Shown in pieces: positions 1-6,259 of a stretch of 6,305 nucleotides of DNA (positions within the stretch are counted from its first letter, which is position 1; each line of letters starts with the position of its first letter). The position numbers and the translations under genes are program-made. The stretch is from Pirellulaceae bacterium (lineage in GTDB: Bacteria > Planctomycetota > Planctomycetia > Pirellulales > Pirellulaceae). The notes beneath the pieces are model-generated. The model did no database searches, was not told the origin of the DNA, and worked only from the letters and a program-made list of their open reading frames with translations. Location of the stretch: contig JADLDX010000972.1 in NCBI GenBank assembly GCA_020846515.1, positions 1 to 6,305 of the forward strand, written 5' to 3'.

Positions 1-1
1 C

Positions 2-406
2 AAGATCATGGCCGCGCAACAGAAGGTCGAAAAAGAAGGATCGCAGTTCATGGGTAGTGCGATCGACATTATCGGTGGCACTGTGCTGGGCATGCTCTTG
101 GGCAACAAGCGATCCCGCGCTGGCACCACAGCCCGAGGCCTGGGCAAGGCGGCACAGCAACGCACCCAATCTAAGAATGCACAAGAAGTGCTCGATCGAT
201 TGATGGCAGAACGGCACGAAGTGCTAGAGAAGGCTGAAGCTGAAATTGAGCAACTCAAGAACCGCTTCTCGGTTCACGGGTTGAACCTTACGCCCGTCGA
301 TATACCGTGCCGCAAAAGCGATACACGCATCGACTTGGTAGCCTTGGTTTGGATTCCATATGCTATCGACGCCAACGGTCGGTCACAGCCATTAGTCGAC
401 CTGTAA
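2..406 (+). CDS. C-terminal end of a HerA/DUF87-like ATP-binding protein (5' truncated by window edge)
   Basis: The reading frame is open from the left edge (codons from position 2) to TAA at 404-406. The ATG at 8 is probably internal, because the residues around it (KIMAAQQKVEKEG) already look like a running coiled coil and no ribosome binding site is visible. What remains is about 134 residues: a charged helix, a short Gly/Ala-rich hydrophobic stretch (IIGGTVLGMLLGNKRSR), an ARGLGKA segment, a second Glu/Lys-rich coiled coil (about residues 58-88), and an end with PVDIPCRKSDTRIDLVALVW. This layout, including the RKSD...VALVWIP ending, resembles the tails of large bacterial ATP-binding proteins of the HerA/DUF87 helicase-like group. 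The P-loop ATPase core would lie upstream and is not visible, so activity cannot be judged. The family call rests on remembered tail architecture. The gene converges on the giant minus-strand gene. Confidence 0.6.
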   Translation, partial: KIMAAQQKVEKEGSQFMGSAIDIIGGTVLGMLLGNKRSRAGTTARGLGKAAQQRTQSKNAQEVLDRLMAERHEVLEKAEAEIEQLKNRFSVHGLNLTPVDIPCRKSDTRIDLVALVWIPYAIDANGRSQPLVDL

Positions 407-490
407 ACCGCAAGATGGGAACTCTTGCCCGTCAGCTTTATTTGAACTCGGGCAAGAGTGCCCAAGCTACGATCCAAGCTTGTAAACCGC
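402..490. repeat. 10-bp direct repeat flanking the convergent hairpin
   Basis: The decamer TGTAAACCGC occurs at 402-411, where it includes the stop codon of the left gene, and again at 481-490. The two copies bracket the large inverted repeat at 417-463. They may be chance or the trace of a small local duplication. No transposase, target-site duplication or further copy is visible. Confidence 0.3.
417..463. terminator. Large hairpin between convergent genes, possible bidirectional terminator
   Basis: Positions 417-431 and 449-463 are inverted copies: the core ACTCTTGCCCG / CGGGCAAGAGT (421-431 and 449-459) is perfect over 11 bp. It extends to 15 bp with one mismatch (420 against 460) and a 17-nt loop. 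It begins 10 nt after the stop of the left gene and lies about 106 nt past the stop of the giant minus-strand gene, so it could end transcripts from both sides. Neither side has the run of T expected of a classic intrinsic terminator. The role is therefore inferred from position; it may instead protect 3' ends. Confidence 0.5.
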
Positions 491-493
491 TCA

Positions 494-508
494 GGGTGCG
501 ATGCACCC
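494..508. terminator. Small hairpin downstream of the giant gene
   Basis: GGGTGC (494-499) and GCACCC (503-508) form a perfect 6-bp stem with a 3-nt loop, 62 nt beyond the stop codon of the minus-strand gene. No T-tract follows on either strand. It may act with the larger hairpin at 417-463 as a 3'-end structure of the giant transcript. It is short enough that chance is possible. Confidence 0.3.
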
Positions 509-569
509 CGCGCGGATGAGTTAAACATGGCTATGCCACCTGGGAACGGCAGCGTCCGCTACCAAGAGC

Positions 570-3500
570 CTATTTGCGTTTCCAAACGGTGTCGATTTCT
601 GGGGCCAGTTCGCCCAGCAGATCATCAAGCGATTCGCCTTCTTCGCTGCCAGGCAAGGTCCAATCCAGGGCCAGATCGCCCACAATCGGTGCGTTCGATT
701 GAGCGGCAATCAGGGCAGTGGCATTTGGGCCGATATCAACGCCAGACGAAGCCAGATTGTCCAACGCATCGATTACGCGATTGGACAGGACGACAACCGG
801 AGCTGCCTCACCTTCGCCTGCTCCAACACCACGGCCATTGAGGTAGTTGATCACCAACAAAGCGTCCATCGGAGACAAGACACCGTCGCCATTAACGTCG
901 ACATATAGTCGGTTGGCATCTTCACCTTCGCCACCACCGTTTAGAGTTCCGCTGCCGCCGTTATTGAGCAGATTGATAACGCTCAGAACATCGATGGCCG
1001 AGACGTTACCGTCTGCGTTTACGTCGAAGGCGTTGTTCGGATTGGTAAAGCCTTCACCGCCAGCTCCGCTGCCCGCCACGATGGTGACTGAGTCGAATCC
1101 ATAGCGAATGCGATCAGCCGTTACTGGTGTAGGTGGCTGGAATAACAGGGTGTCGTGCAGTGGCAACACATCAGCTGGGTCACCAATGAAGCTGACGGTG
1201 CCTACGCGATTGGCAGTCAACGTAATGGTAAACAGCAGTCGCTCCGCGTCTCCCAGAGGTGTACCGCCGGTCTGGATCGAGCCGACTTCATTGATCAAGC
1301 CTGGCACGCGAACATCGCCCGTTTGAACGCGGCGGTAGTCAGGACCAAACTCGATGCTGAAGCCCAAAGGATTGTTTGTATCTGGGTCAACGCTGGCGAT
1401 GGCCGAGTTGTAGATGATGTCTTGGAAGGCAGCGAACACACCGCTGTCAAACGGTCCCCGAAGATCTTTGACAAAACCTCGCAATTGGAATTTGCTGTTC
1501 ACCGGCAGTGTTTCACCGTCGGCCAACGGCGTGCCATCCGTCTTGAACAGTTGCAATCTTAGGTTGACATCATCATTGGCATCGGTAATCGTAGTCGAGC
1601 CGACGCGAACGGTCACACGAGCCGTGCTTTGGACAGCTCGGCTATCTTGAATCGTGTATGTGAAAGTATCGGTGCCTGTGAAACTTGCGGTCGGCGTATA
1701 CAGAATACGGTCGTCGGTTGGATCATTAGGCGTGCCGTTGTTGTTGATGTCGACTGAACCGTTAGTCGGCTGAGTCACGTCAAACAGGCGAATGACACCA
1801 GTGGAACCTGGGCGGTCATTAGGAAGAACCTGCAGCGGGAAGTTACGAGCGCCAACAGGCACGTTGGTCGTAAAGGAATCGTCGATGGCCTGAGGGAACT
1901 CGGTACTGTCACCCACGATTTCCAGTGTGGTGCCGACATAACGGATTCTTTCGAGCGGAACCGGAGTGTTTTGTGTATCGAACAAAACGGTATCGGCCAA
2001 TGGATCCTCGGCTGGATCGGCCTTAAACACAGCCAGACCTGGCGAACGGGCCGCAAAGCGTATCGAGGCCATGCGAACTGGGTTTGGCTGGTTCATCAGG
2101 AAGGAGGTATTAAACGCTCCCAATTCGTCGATGATGCCAGGTACGCTCGCGTCGCCCAACTGCAGATTCGTGTAACCGTTGACGAACGACACGTCGAAGT
2201 CGAATCGACTACCAGCCTGCGATGGCACCGTGGTAACCAACTGCAAGTTGTACAGCAGGTCTAAGTAGGCCGCAAAGACACCTGGCGAGCTAACCAAGAT
2301 CGGTACACTGCGATCGTTACGCAAATCATCTACAAAGACATCGATGCGGAATTCCTGACCTTGGGGCACAGCCGTAATCACATTGCCACTCAAGTCGGTC
2401 GCTACCAATCGAATCAATACGTCATCGTTCAATTGGTCGCCGGGCAGAGTGTGCAGCGTAACGGTCGCGGTCGAGGTTTTACCTGCAGCATCAGCCACCG
2501 TGTAGGTAAACTGCGACGTGTCACCTTGATCGCGAGGCGGGGTAAAGCGTAACGATTGGCCACCGGTGGCAATGCTGATCTGACCACCCAAGTTTGGCTG
2601 AGTTACCGAAATAATGCTCAGCGCTCCGGCGCGACCTTCGATATCGTTGGCCAGCACGTTCAGAGGAAAACTAACAGCGTTCGTTGGCACATCAAAGCTA
2701 TCGTCGATAGCCTTGGGATCTTCAAAGAACAAGTTAACGGTAACGGTCACGTTAGCCGTAGATGTTTCGCCCGTGGCAGATTCGACGGTGTACGGGAATG
2801 TATCTGTACCAACAAAGCCGTTGGGCGGTGTGTAAAGAATCTTGTTGTCGCTGGTGACTTGAACAATACCGCCGACTCGGCTTGGTCCTTGACTGACGAT
2901 GGTCAGCGTTTCACCGGGGACCTTGAAGTCGTTGGCAACAACGTCCAATGAATTGAGGGTCGAGTTCCGCGACACTTCGAAAGAGTCATTTAAAGCGATT
3001 TGCGGTGCTTCGACGATCGAGATCCGATAGTCTTCCACTTCACCCGAGCCCGACAATCCCGTGGGCCCCAGATCTCTATCTTGCGACAAGCGTACTCGCA
3101 TGTAAGTGTCGCCCAACCGTGCTCCACCCAGAGCTGGGAAGGTTACGGTTTGTGTGCCGGAGCTCACAACATGATTGGACAAAATCTTTTCACCCGAATC
3201 GGTGAAATCGCCGTCGCCGTTGAGGTCAATCCAGCCATGCAGGTAAGCCGTAGCGGCTGTCGTGCTGGCGGTAACACTCAGGATGTTCGTCGCCGAACGC
3301 GAAATAGGTCGTGCCAATAGAACGCCATCTTCGTCATCAATCACTTGGTCGGACGAATCCAAGGCACCAACCGCATCGTCGCCTAGTGCGGTGACAGATG
3401 GTTGCCCATTTTGCTCAGCATCCCAGTTCGCACCCAAGATCAACCCTGGAATGAAACCATGCCGAGCTCCGTCGCTGGCCGACAATGTGCCGTAAGTGTT

Positions 3501-5663
3501 CGGAGCATCTCCAAAGTCCAAGAACAATTGGTTACCGAAGTTCAATCCGGTCATGTTTGGAAGATCAACGGCTGGATTACCGGTGACTTCCACCACATAA
3601 CGGAAACCAGTGGAAGGACCAGGTAGAGTTTGTACATAACCGGGCTCGATCAACTCGCGGATGCCCCACAGACCAACACCTGGGAATTTCAGCGAATAAC
3701 TACCGTCGGCGGCCGTTTTGACTTGGGGTTCACCAAGGTCTATGCGGTAGTCACCATCGACGTCGATCCAAATCCACACGCCAGCCATGCGTGGCTCGCC
3801 TGGATCAGGAAAACCATTGCCATTGAGATCGTTAAACTTGAAGCCCGTTACGGTTTGATCCACGCGTTCCAGGCCGAAGTTCAGATTATTGACGACGGTA
3901 CCGTTGGCAACCGTAATGCGGTGCGAGTTGGTCGCTGGCGTAGTGATCTTGAAACCGACGGGAACATCTTGACGCACTGTGTAGGTGCCAGGAGTTAGCG
4001 CCAACGAATAGGTACCATCACCCTTGGTAATGGCTTGTGGTTCACCACTTTGGTAAATGCCGTCACCATTTATGTCAGCATAAACTCGCAAACCACTCAA
4101 ACCTGCTTCGCCGCCATCGCGATTGCGATTCAGATTGGCATCCAGGAATACTGTGCCATTGCCGTAAGCGCCAATGGTGCCGGTGGACAAGCCTGCGGCT
4201 ACAGCTGCGGCCGTGTTTTGAATTCCGAAGGCGAATGGGGAAGTCAAACTGTCGTAGCGATCAGTACCAAACAGAGCTGGGACATCGTCGCTCGTACCGT
4301 AAACTCCGTCGCGCCCTACACCCAGGTATCCAGCAAACGATGCCAAAGTTCCACCACGATCCATCAACTGATTGTTGGCGTTGGTTGGGTCCGTGTGGAA
4401 GGCACCGAAGAAGTGACCGGCTTCGTGCGCGGTGACGATACCGATCGCATCAGCCAAGAAATCCGATAGCGGAACCGTACCCGCTCGTGGGAAAAGAGTA
4501 AACGTCGGCAAGATACCATCGAGCAAGGATACTGCGGTCTCTTCGCGATCAAAATTGCCAACATCGATCGACTCGGCAATGCCAATCGTCGGAATCAGTA
4601 ACTCAGCTACCGTTCCACCAACGATGACCCGGCTGACATTGGGCAAGCCCCATGGATCAGCGTGATCACGACTATTCAAAATCTCAATATCGAACTCGCC
4701 CGCTACCCCAGACGAACCGAAGTAGCCGTTGTTTCCATTGGCTGGCAGCGAGCCGGTAAAGCGTCGTGTGAACGAAGCGATGATCTTATCGATCATCATA
4801 TTTTCATCAGCAGGCGTCATCCCCCAGCCGGCCAGAAAACTGGACAACGGTGACAAACGCGCATTGCCGGCAGCCGTGGGAATGCCAAATATGTCGCGAC
4901 GGATGGTAGCGCCATCAAAGTCCAAGAAGATTTTCTGCTTGGTACCGATGTTCTCCGCTTCGAATGTATTGCGGAATGCTCTTAACGACAACGTGTACGG
5001 AGAATCGCCCTGGCTGACCCGAGCAAAGTAACGGCCATCGGCTGGAATCACAATCGAACCACTGGCCGCACCGGCTCGTCCCAATGGACTAGAAACTGGA
5101 TAGGTAGCGGCTCCAACTGGCAAAAGGGTAACCGCAATCTCGACTCCAGCACTATCGAGAATCGATAAGTCGAAATTGGGCCGTGTTGCATTAAGACTGG
5201 CATCCAGAATATCGCCAGCTTTCAAATCAAACGCGTAGTAGTCTTCATCGAACACGCCGGCCACGGCAGGCAATGTGCCCAGCACGCTCACATTGTTGAA
5301 CTGAGCCGACCCAGTTCCCAGTGGCAGAAACTGTGCCTGGAAACGCTGACTGTTGGGCTCCACTTCCGAAAGAGACGTGGCGCCTTGCGTACCTTCACCG
5401 GTACCGCGCGTCCGTACGATCGAGTCGGCAAACTGGACCTTGCTAATCGCATCGAATTGCTCAGCCGAAATCGTCGGTGGCAACAAAGTGCGCTGAATTG
5501 CATCAGGAGGATAGTAAAAACCGTCCGACCAAGCCTCGACTGTCATCACTCGACGGTCTTCGAGCGTTTCGAATGCTCGCCTCGCGCCTCGCTTCAATGC
5601 CTTGCGGATGGCAGCCTGACTGGATTTGGAAGAAGAGCGCTTCTGAGCCTTGCGAGACGTCAC
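570..5663 (-). CDS. Giant secreted modular metzincin metalloprotease with cohesin-like and dockerin domains
   Basis: 1697 residues; GTG start with GAGGA seven bases upstream and an in-frame TGA two codons before it, so no longer start exists. The next in-frame starts (residues 39-40) would cut off the LEDR motif. Order by residue: basic N-terminus with FETLEDRRVM (31-40), a motif of large exported planctomycete proteins, without a hydrophobic signal helix; PPC-like beta-sandwich (about 101-230); metzincin catalytic domain (about 243-480) with zinc motif HEAGHFFGAFH (His413, Glu414, His417, His423) and likely Met-turn Met434; SdrD-B-like domains (501-600, 603-712); GEVED domain (713-885, motif 874-879); cadherin-like Ig (887-976, 980-1072); cohesin-like (1078-1252); Ig (1255-1354); cohesin-like (1360-1529); dockerin type I (1537-1612); acidic tail ending in WKRK. 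The protein is acidic, rich in DxNxDG calcium-type loops and has no cysteine. It probably acts outside the cytoplasm as a zinc endopeptidase. Substrate is unknown. The cohesin-like calls are the least certain. Confidence 0.88.
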   Translation of the reverse strand: MTSRKAQKRSSSKSSQAAIRKALKRGARRAFETLEDRRVMTVEAWSDGFYYPPDAIQRTLLPPTISAEQFDAISKVQFADSIVRTRGTGEGTQGATSLSEVEPNSQRFQAQFLPLGTGSAQFNNVSVLGTLPAVAGVFDEDYYAFDLKAGDILDASLNATRPNFDLSILDSAGVEIAVTLLPVGAATYPVSSPLGRAGAASGSIVIPADGRYFARVSQGDSPYTLSLRAFRNTFEAENIGTKQKIFLDFDGATIRRDIFGIPTAAGNARLSPLSSFLAGWGMTPADENMMIDKIIASFTRRFTGSLPANGNNGYFGSSGVAGEFDIEILNSRDHADPWGLPNVSRVIVGGTVAELLIPTIGIAESIDVGNFDREETAVSLLDGILPTFTLFPRAGTVPLSDFLADAIGIVTAHEAGHFFGAFHTDPTNANNQLMDRGGTLASFAGYLGVGRDGVYGTSDDVPALFGTDRYDSLTSPFAFGIQNTAAAVAAGLSTGTIGAYGNGTVFLDANLNRNRDGGEAGLSGLRVYADINGDGIYQSGEPQAITKGDGTYSLALTPGTYTVRQDVPVGFKITTPATNSHRITVANGTVVNNLNFGLERVDQTVTGFKFNDLNGNGFPDPGEPRMAGVWIWIDVDGDYRIDLGEPQVKTAADGSYSLKFPGVGLWGIRELIEPGYVQTLPGPSTGFRYVVEVTGNPAVDLPNMTGLNFGNQLFLDFGDAPNTYGTLSASDGARHGFIPGLILGANWDAEQNGQPSVTALGDDAVGALDSSDQVIDDEDGVLLARPISRSATNILSVTASTTAATAYLHGWIDLNGDGDFTDSGEKILSNHVVSSGTQTVTFPALGGARLGDTYMRVRLSQDRDLGPTGLSGSGEVEDYRISIVEAPQIALNDSFEVSRNSTLNSLDVVANDFKVPGETLTIVSQGPSRVGGIVQVTSDNKILYTPPNGFVGTDTFPYTVESATGETSTANVTVTVNLFFEDPKAIDDSFDVPTNAVSFPLNVLANDIEGRAGALSIISVTQPNLGGQISIATGGQSLRFTPPRDQGDTSQFTYTVADAAGKTSTATVTLHTLPGDQLNDDVLIRLVATDLSGNVITAVPQGQEFRIDVFVDDLRNDRSVPILVSSPGVFAAYLDLLYNLQLVTTVPSQAGSRFDFDVSFVNGYTNLQLGDASVPGIIDELGAFNTSFLMNQPNPVRMASIRFAARSPGLAVFKADPAEDPLADTVLFDTQNTPVPLERIRYVGTTLEIVGDSTEFPQAIDDSFTTNVPVGARNFPLQVLPNDRPGSTGVIRLFDVTQPTNGSVDINNNGTPNDPTDDRILYTPTASFTGTDTFTYTIQDSRAVQSTARVTVRVGSTTITDANDDVNLRLQLFKTDGTPLADGETLPVNSKFQLRGFVKDLRGPFDSGVFAAFQDIIYNSAIASVDPDTNNPLGFSIEFGPDYRRVQTGDVRVPGLINEVGSIQTGGTPLGDAERLLFTITLTANRVGTVSFIGDPADVLPLHDTLLFQPPTPVTADRIRYGFDSVTIVAGSGAGGEGFTNPNNAFDVNADGNVSAIDVLSVINLLNNGGSGTLNGGGEGEDANRLYVDVNGDGVLSPMDALLVINYLNGRGVGAGEGEAAPVVVLSNRVIDALDNLASSGVDIGPNATALIAAQSNAPIVGDLALDWTLPGSEEGESLDDLLGELAPEIDTVWKRK
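1077..2726 (-). repeat. Tandem duplication of an Ig + cohesin-like unit within the giant protein
   Basis: Residues 980-1252 (nt 1908-2726) and 1255-1529 (nt 1077-1901) share one plan at a nearly constant offset of 274-280 residues. Matching landmarks are AIDDSF (985 and 1259), GVFAA (1128 and 1408), GD-x-x-VPG followed by I-[DN]-E-[LV]-G (1170 and 1449) and RIRY (1239 and 1518). The copies have clearly diverged between landmarks, so the duplication is old and selection has kept the landmarks. An additional Ig domain (887-976) precedes the pair without its own cohesin-like partner. Confidence 0.75.
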
Positions 5664-5670
5664 TTTTCAG

Positions 5671-5675
5671 TCCTC
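5671..5675 (-). promoter_or_regulatory. Ribosome binding site of the giant protease gene
   Basis: On the minus strand GAGGA lies seven bases before the GTG at 5663-5661. With the in-frame TGA at 5669-5667 it fixes the start codon. Confidence 0.75.
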
Positions 5676-5733
5676 AAGAAATCGAACGGCCTGGAATCAA
5701 AGCCAGTTTAAAACGGATCGGTCGACACCCATT

Positions 5734-5746
5734 GTCAGGGCCTGAC
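5734..5746. promoter_or_regulatory. Short perfect dyad in the leader of the protease gene
   Basis: GTCAGG (5734-5739) and CCTGAC (5741-5746) are inverted around a single central base, 71-83 bases upstream of the GTG. The centre is too tight for a stable full hairpin, so a protein-binding operator is the more natural reading if it is functional. No regulator is encoded in the window and chance is possible. Confidence 0.3.
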
Positions 5747-5810
5747 CATCCTCATCAATAGACACTTGCAACCCGCCCAAAAGGCGTTCTGGGATTCTGG
5801 ATAAGATGCG

Positions 5811-5828
5811 TAGCCTAGAAAAAGGCTA
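5811..5828 (-). other. Stem-loop at the expected 5' end of the protease mRNA
   Basis: TAGCCT and AGGCTA (5811-5816 and 5823-5828) pair perfectly around a 6-nt loop that is TTTTCT on the minus strand. From the predicted -10 box, transcription should start near 5827, so this stem would cap the mRNA and might stabilise it or shape its leader. This depends on the promoter call being right. Confidence 0.35.
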
Positions 5829-5833
5829 GTTCG

Positions 5834-5861
5834 ATTCTAATTCCACTCCCCACCCTGTCAA
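5834..5861 (-). promoter_or_regulatory. Sigma70-type promoter for the protease gene
   Basis: Read on the minus strand, a perfect TTGACA (5861-5856) is followed after 16 bases by TAGAAT (5839-5834), one mismatch from TATAAT. Both boxes point into the giant gene. The implied start near 5827 gives a leader of about 165 nt. This is the best promoter-like pair I found in the gene-poor region; housekeeping control is inferred. Confidence 0.55.
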
Positions 5862-6016
5862 CGAACCGCTTTGGTTCTGTGATTGCCCAAGAGCAGCCCA
5901 AGTTCCCAAAAGGTGCTAAATTTTAGGGTTGAAATAGCTGTACGGGTTAGACTAGGCCCCGAAGGGGTGCCGGCTTGGGTGATGAGCGCCAACTGAGGTA
6001 TCAAACCAGGTCGGCC

Positions 6017-6151
6017 ATGAGTAAAAGCAGACAAAACCGCTACAGAATTCCGCCCCTGGCACCTGCTTATGGTGGTGCTGGGCCGAGCATAGGGCGAGTA
6101 GGCAGCGGGTGGAAGCGAGGATGCTCGGGCGCTACGGGCAACTTCTTTTGA
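6017..6151 (+). CDS. Possible 44-residue hypothetical peptide
   Basis: An ATG frame (starting MSKSRQNRYRIPPLAPAYGG) ends at TGA 6149-6151. The peptide is basic and rich in Gly, Arg and Ser, with one Cys, no membrane segment and no family I recognise. The upstream sequence offers only a weak AGG six bases before the ATG. The frame overlaps the two stem-loops at 6055-6128, which argues that the DNA may be noncoding instead. It could equally be a leader peptide for the gene that may start at 6260. Treat it as a candidate only. Confidence 0.18.
   Translation: MSKSRQNRYRIPPLAPAYGGAGPSIGRVGSGWKRGCSGATGNFF
6055..6128 (+). ncRNA. Two back-to-back stem-loops, possible structured RNA or mRNA leader element
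   Basis: The first stem pairs 6055-6063 with 6074-6082 over 9 bp, including two G-U wobbles, around a 10-nt loop. The second, starting at the very next base, pairs 6083-6090 (CCGAGCAT) with 6121-6128 (ATGCTCGG) over a perfect 8 bp around a 30-nt purine-rich loop. The stems could stack end to end. The wobbles become C-A mismatches on the other strand, so plus-strand RNA is favoured. Position fits either a small RNA or the 5' leader of a gene at 6260. I match it to no known RNA family and found no strong promoter for it. Confidence 0.3.
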
Positions 6152-6259
6152 GCCTGATACTCAGCTAAAAATCCTGGAAGCGGGGGCATAATTCCCGGCG
6201 GGCATGGCCCTTCCCCCCCCAGTTCACCAGACTCGCAGCAGTCATAACGGTGACTTGGT

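Larger units (their letters stand above)
5664..6259. other. Gene-poor intergenic region of about 600 bp
   Basis: No convincing protein-coding gene is present on either strand; the longest plausible small frame is 44 codons (6017-6151). The left third holds the promoter, leader stem-loop and dyad of the protease gene. The middle has a CCCC-GAA-GGGG mini-hairpin (5957-5967) and an AT-rich dyad CTAAA-T-TTTAG (5916-5926). The right third is GC-rich and foldable, with two adjacent stem-loops (6055-6128), a GGAAG/CTTCC pairing (6176-6180 and 6210-6214) and a run of eight C (6213-6220). I recognise no tRNA, RNase P RNA, tmRNA or SRP RNA here. Confidence 0.7.

Noticed and set aside
274..528. Minus-strand frame of 84 codons across the end of the left gene and the convergent gap
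   Set aside because: It is antisense to the ATPase-like tail, has no visible ribosome binding site, and spans the terminator hairpin.
4035..4469. Long plus-strand open frames opposite the protease gene, up to 144 codons
   Set aside because: They lie fully antisense to a gene with clear domain content. Their translations show no recognisable domains and are low-plausibility mixtures of residues, so they are shadow frames.
5826..5850. GTTCGATTC, a tRNA T-loop-like sequence
   Set aside because: The T stem has a mismatch, no acceptor partner lies at the correct distance upstream, and no anticodon arm can be placed. It overlaps the promoter.
6001..6034. ACCAGGTC followed by AAGCAG, resembling the core of bacterial SRP (4.5S) RNA
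   Set aside because: The GGAA tetraloop with its closing UCC/GGA stem is missing and the flanks do not form the long SRP helix, so the match is only a few words.
6058..6072. TGGCAC resembling the -24 half of a sigma54 promoter
   Set aside because: The -12 half does not contain GC at the needed spacing; it reads TATGG instead of TTGCA-like sequence.
6187..6192. CATAAT as a plus-strand -10 box for the gene at 6260
   Set aside because: No acceptable -35 hexamer sits 15-19 bases upstream, so it is not supported as a promoter.
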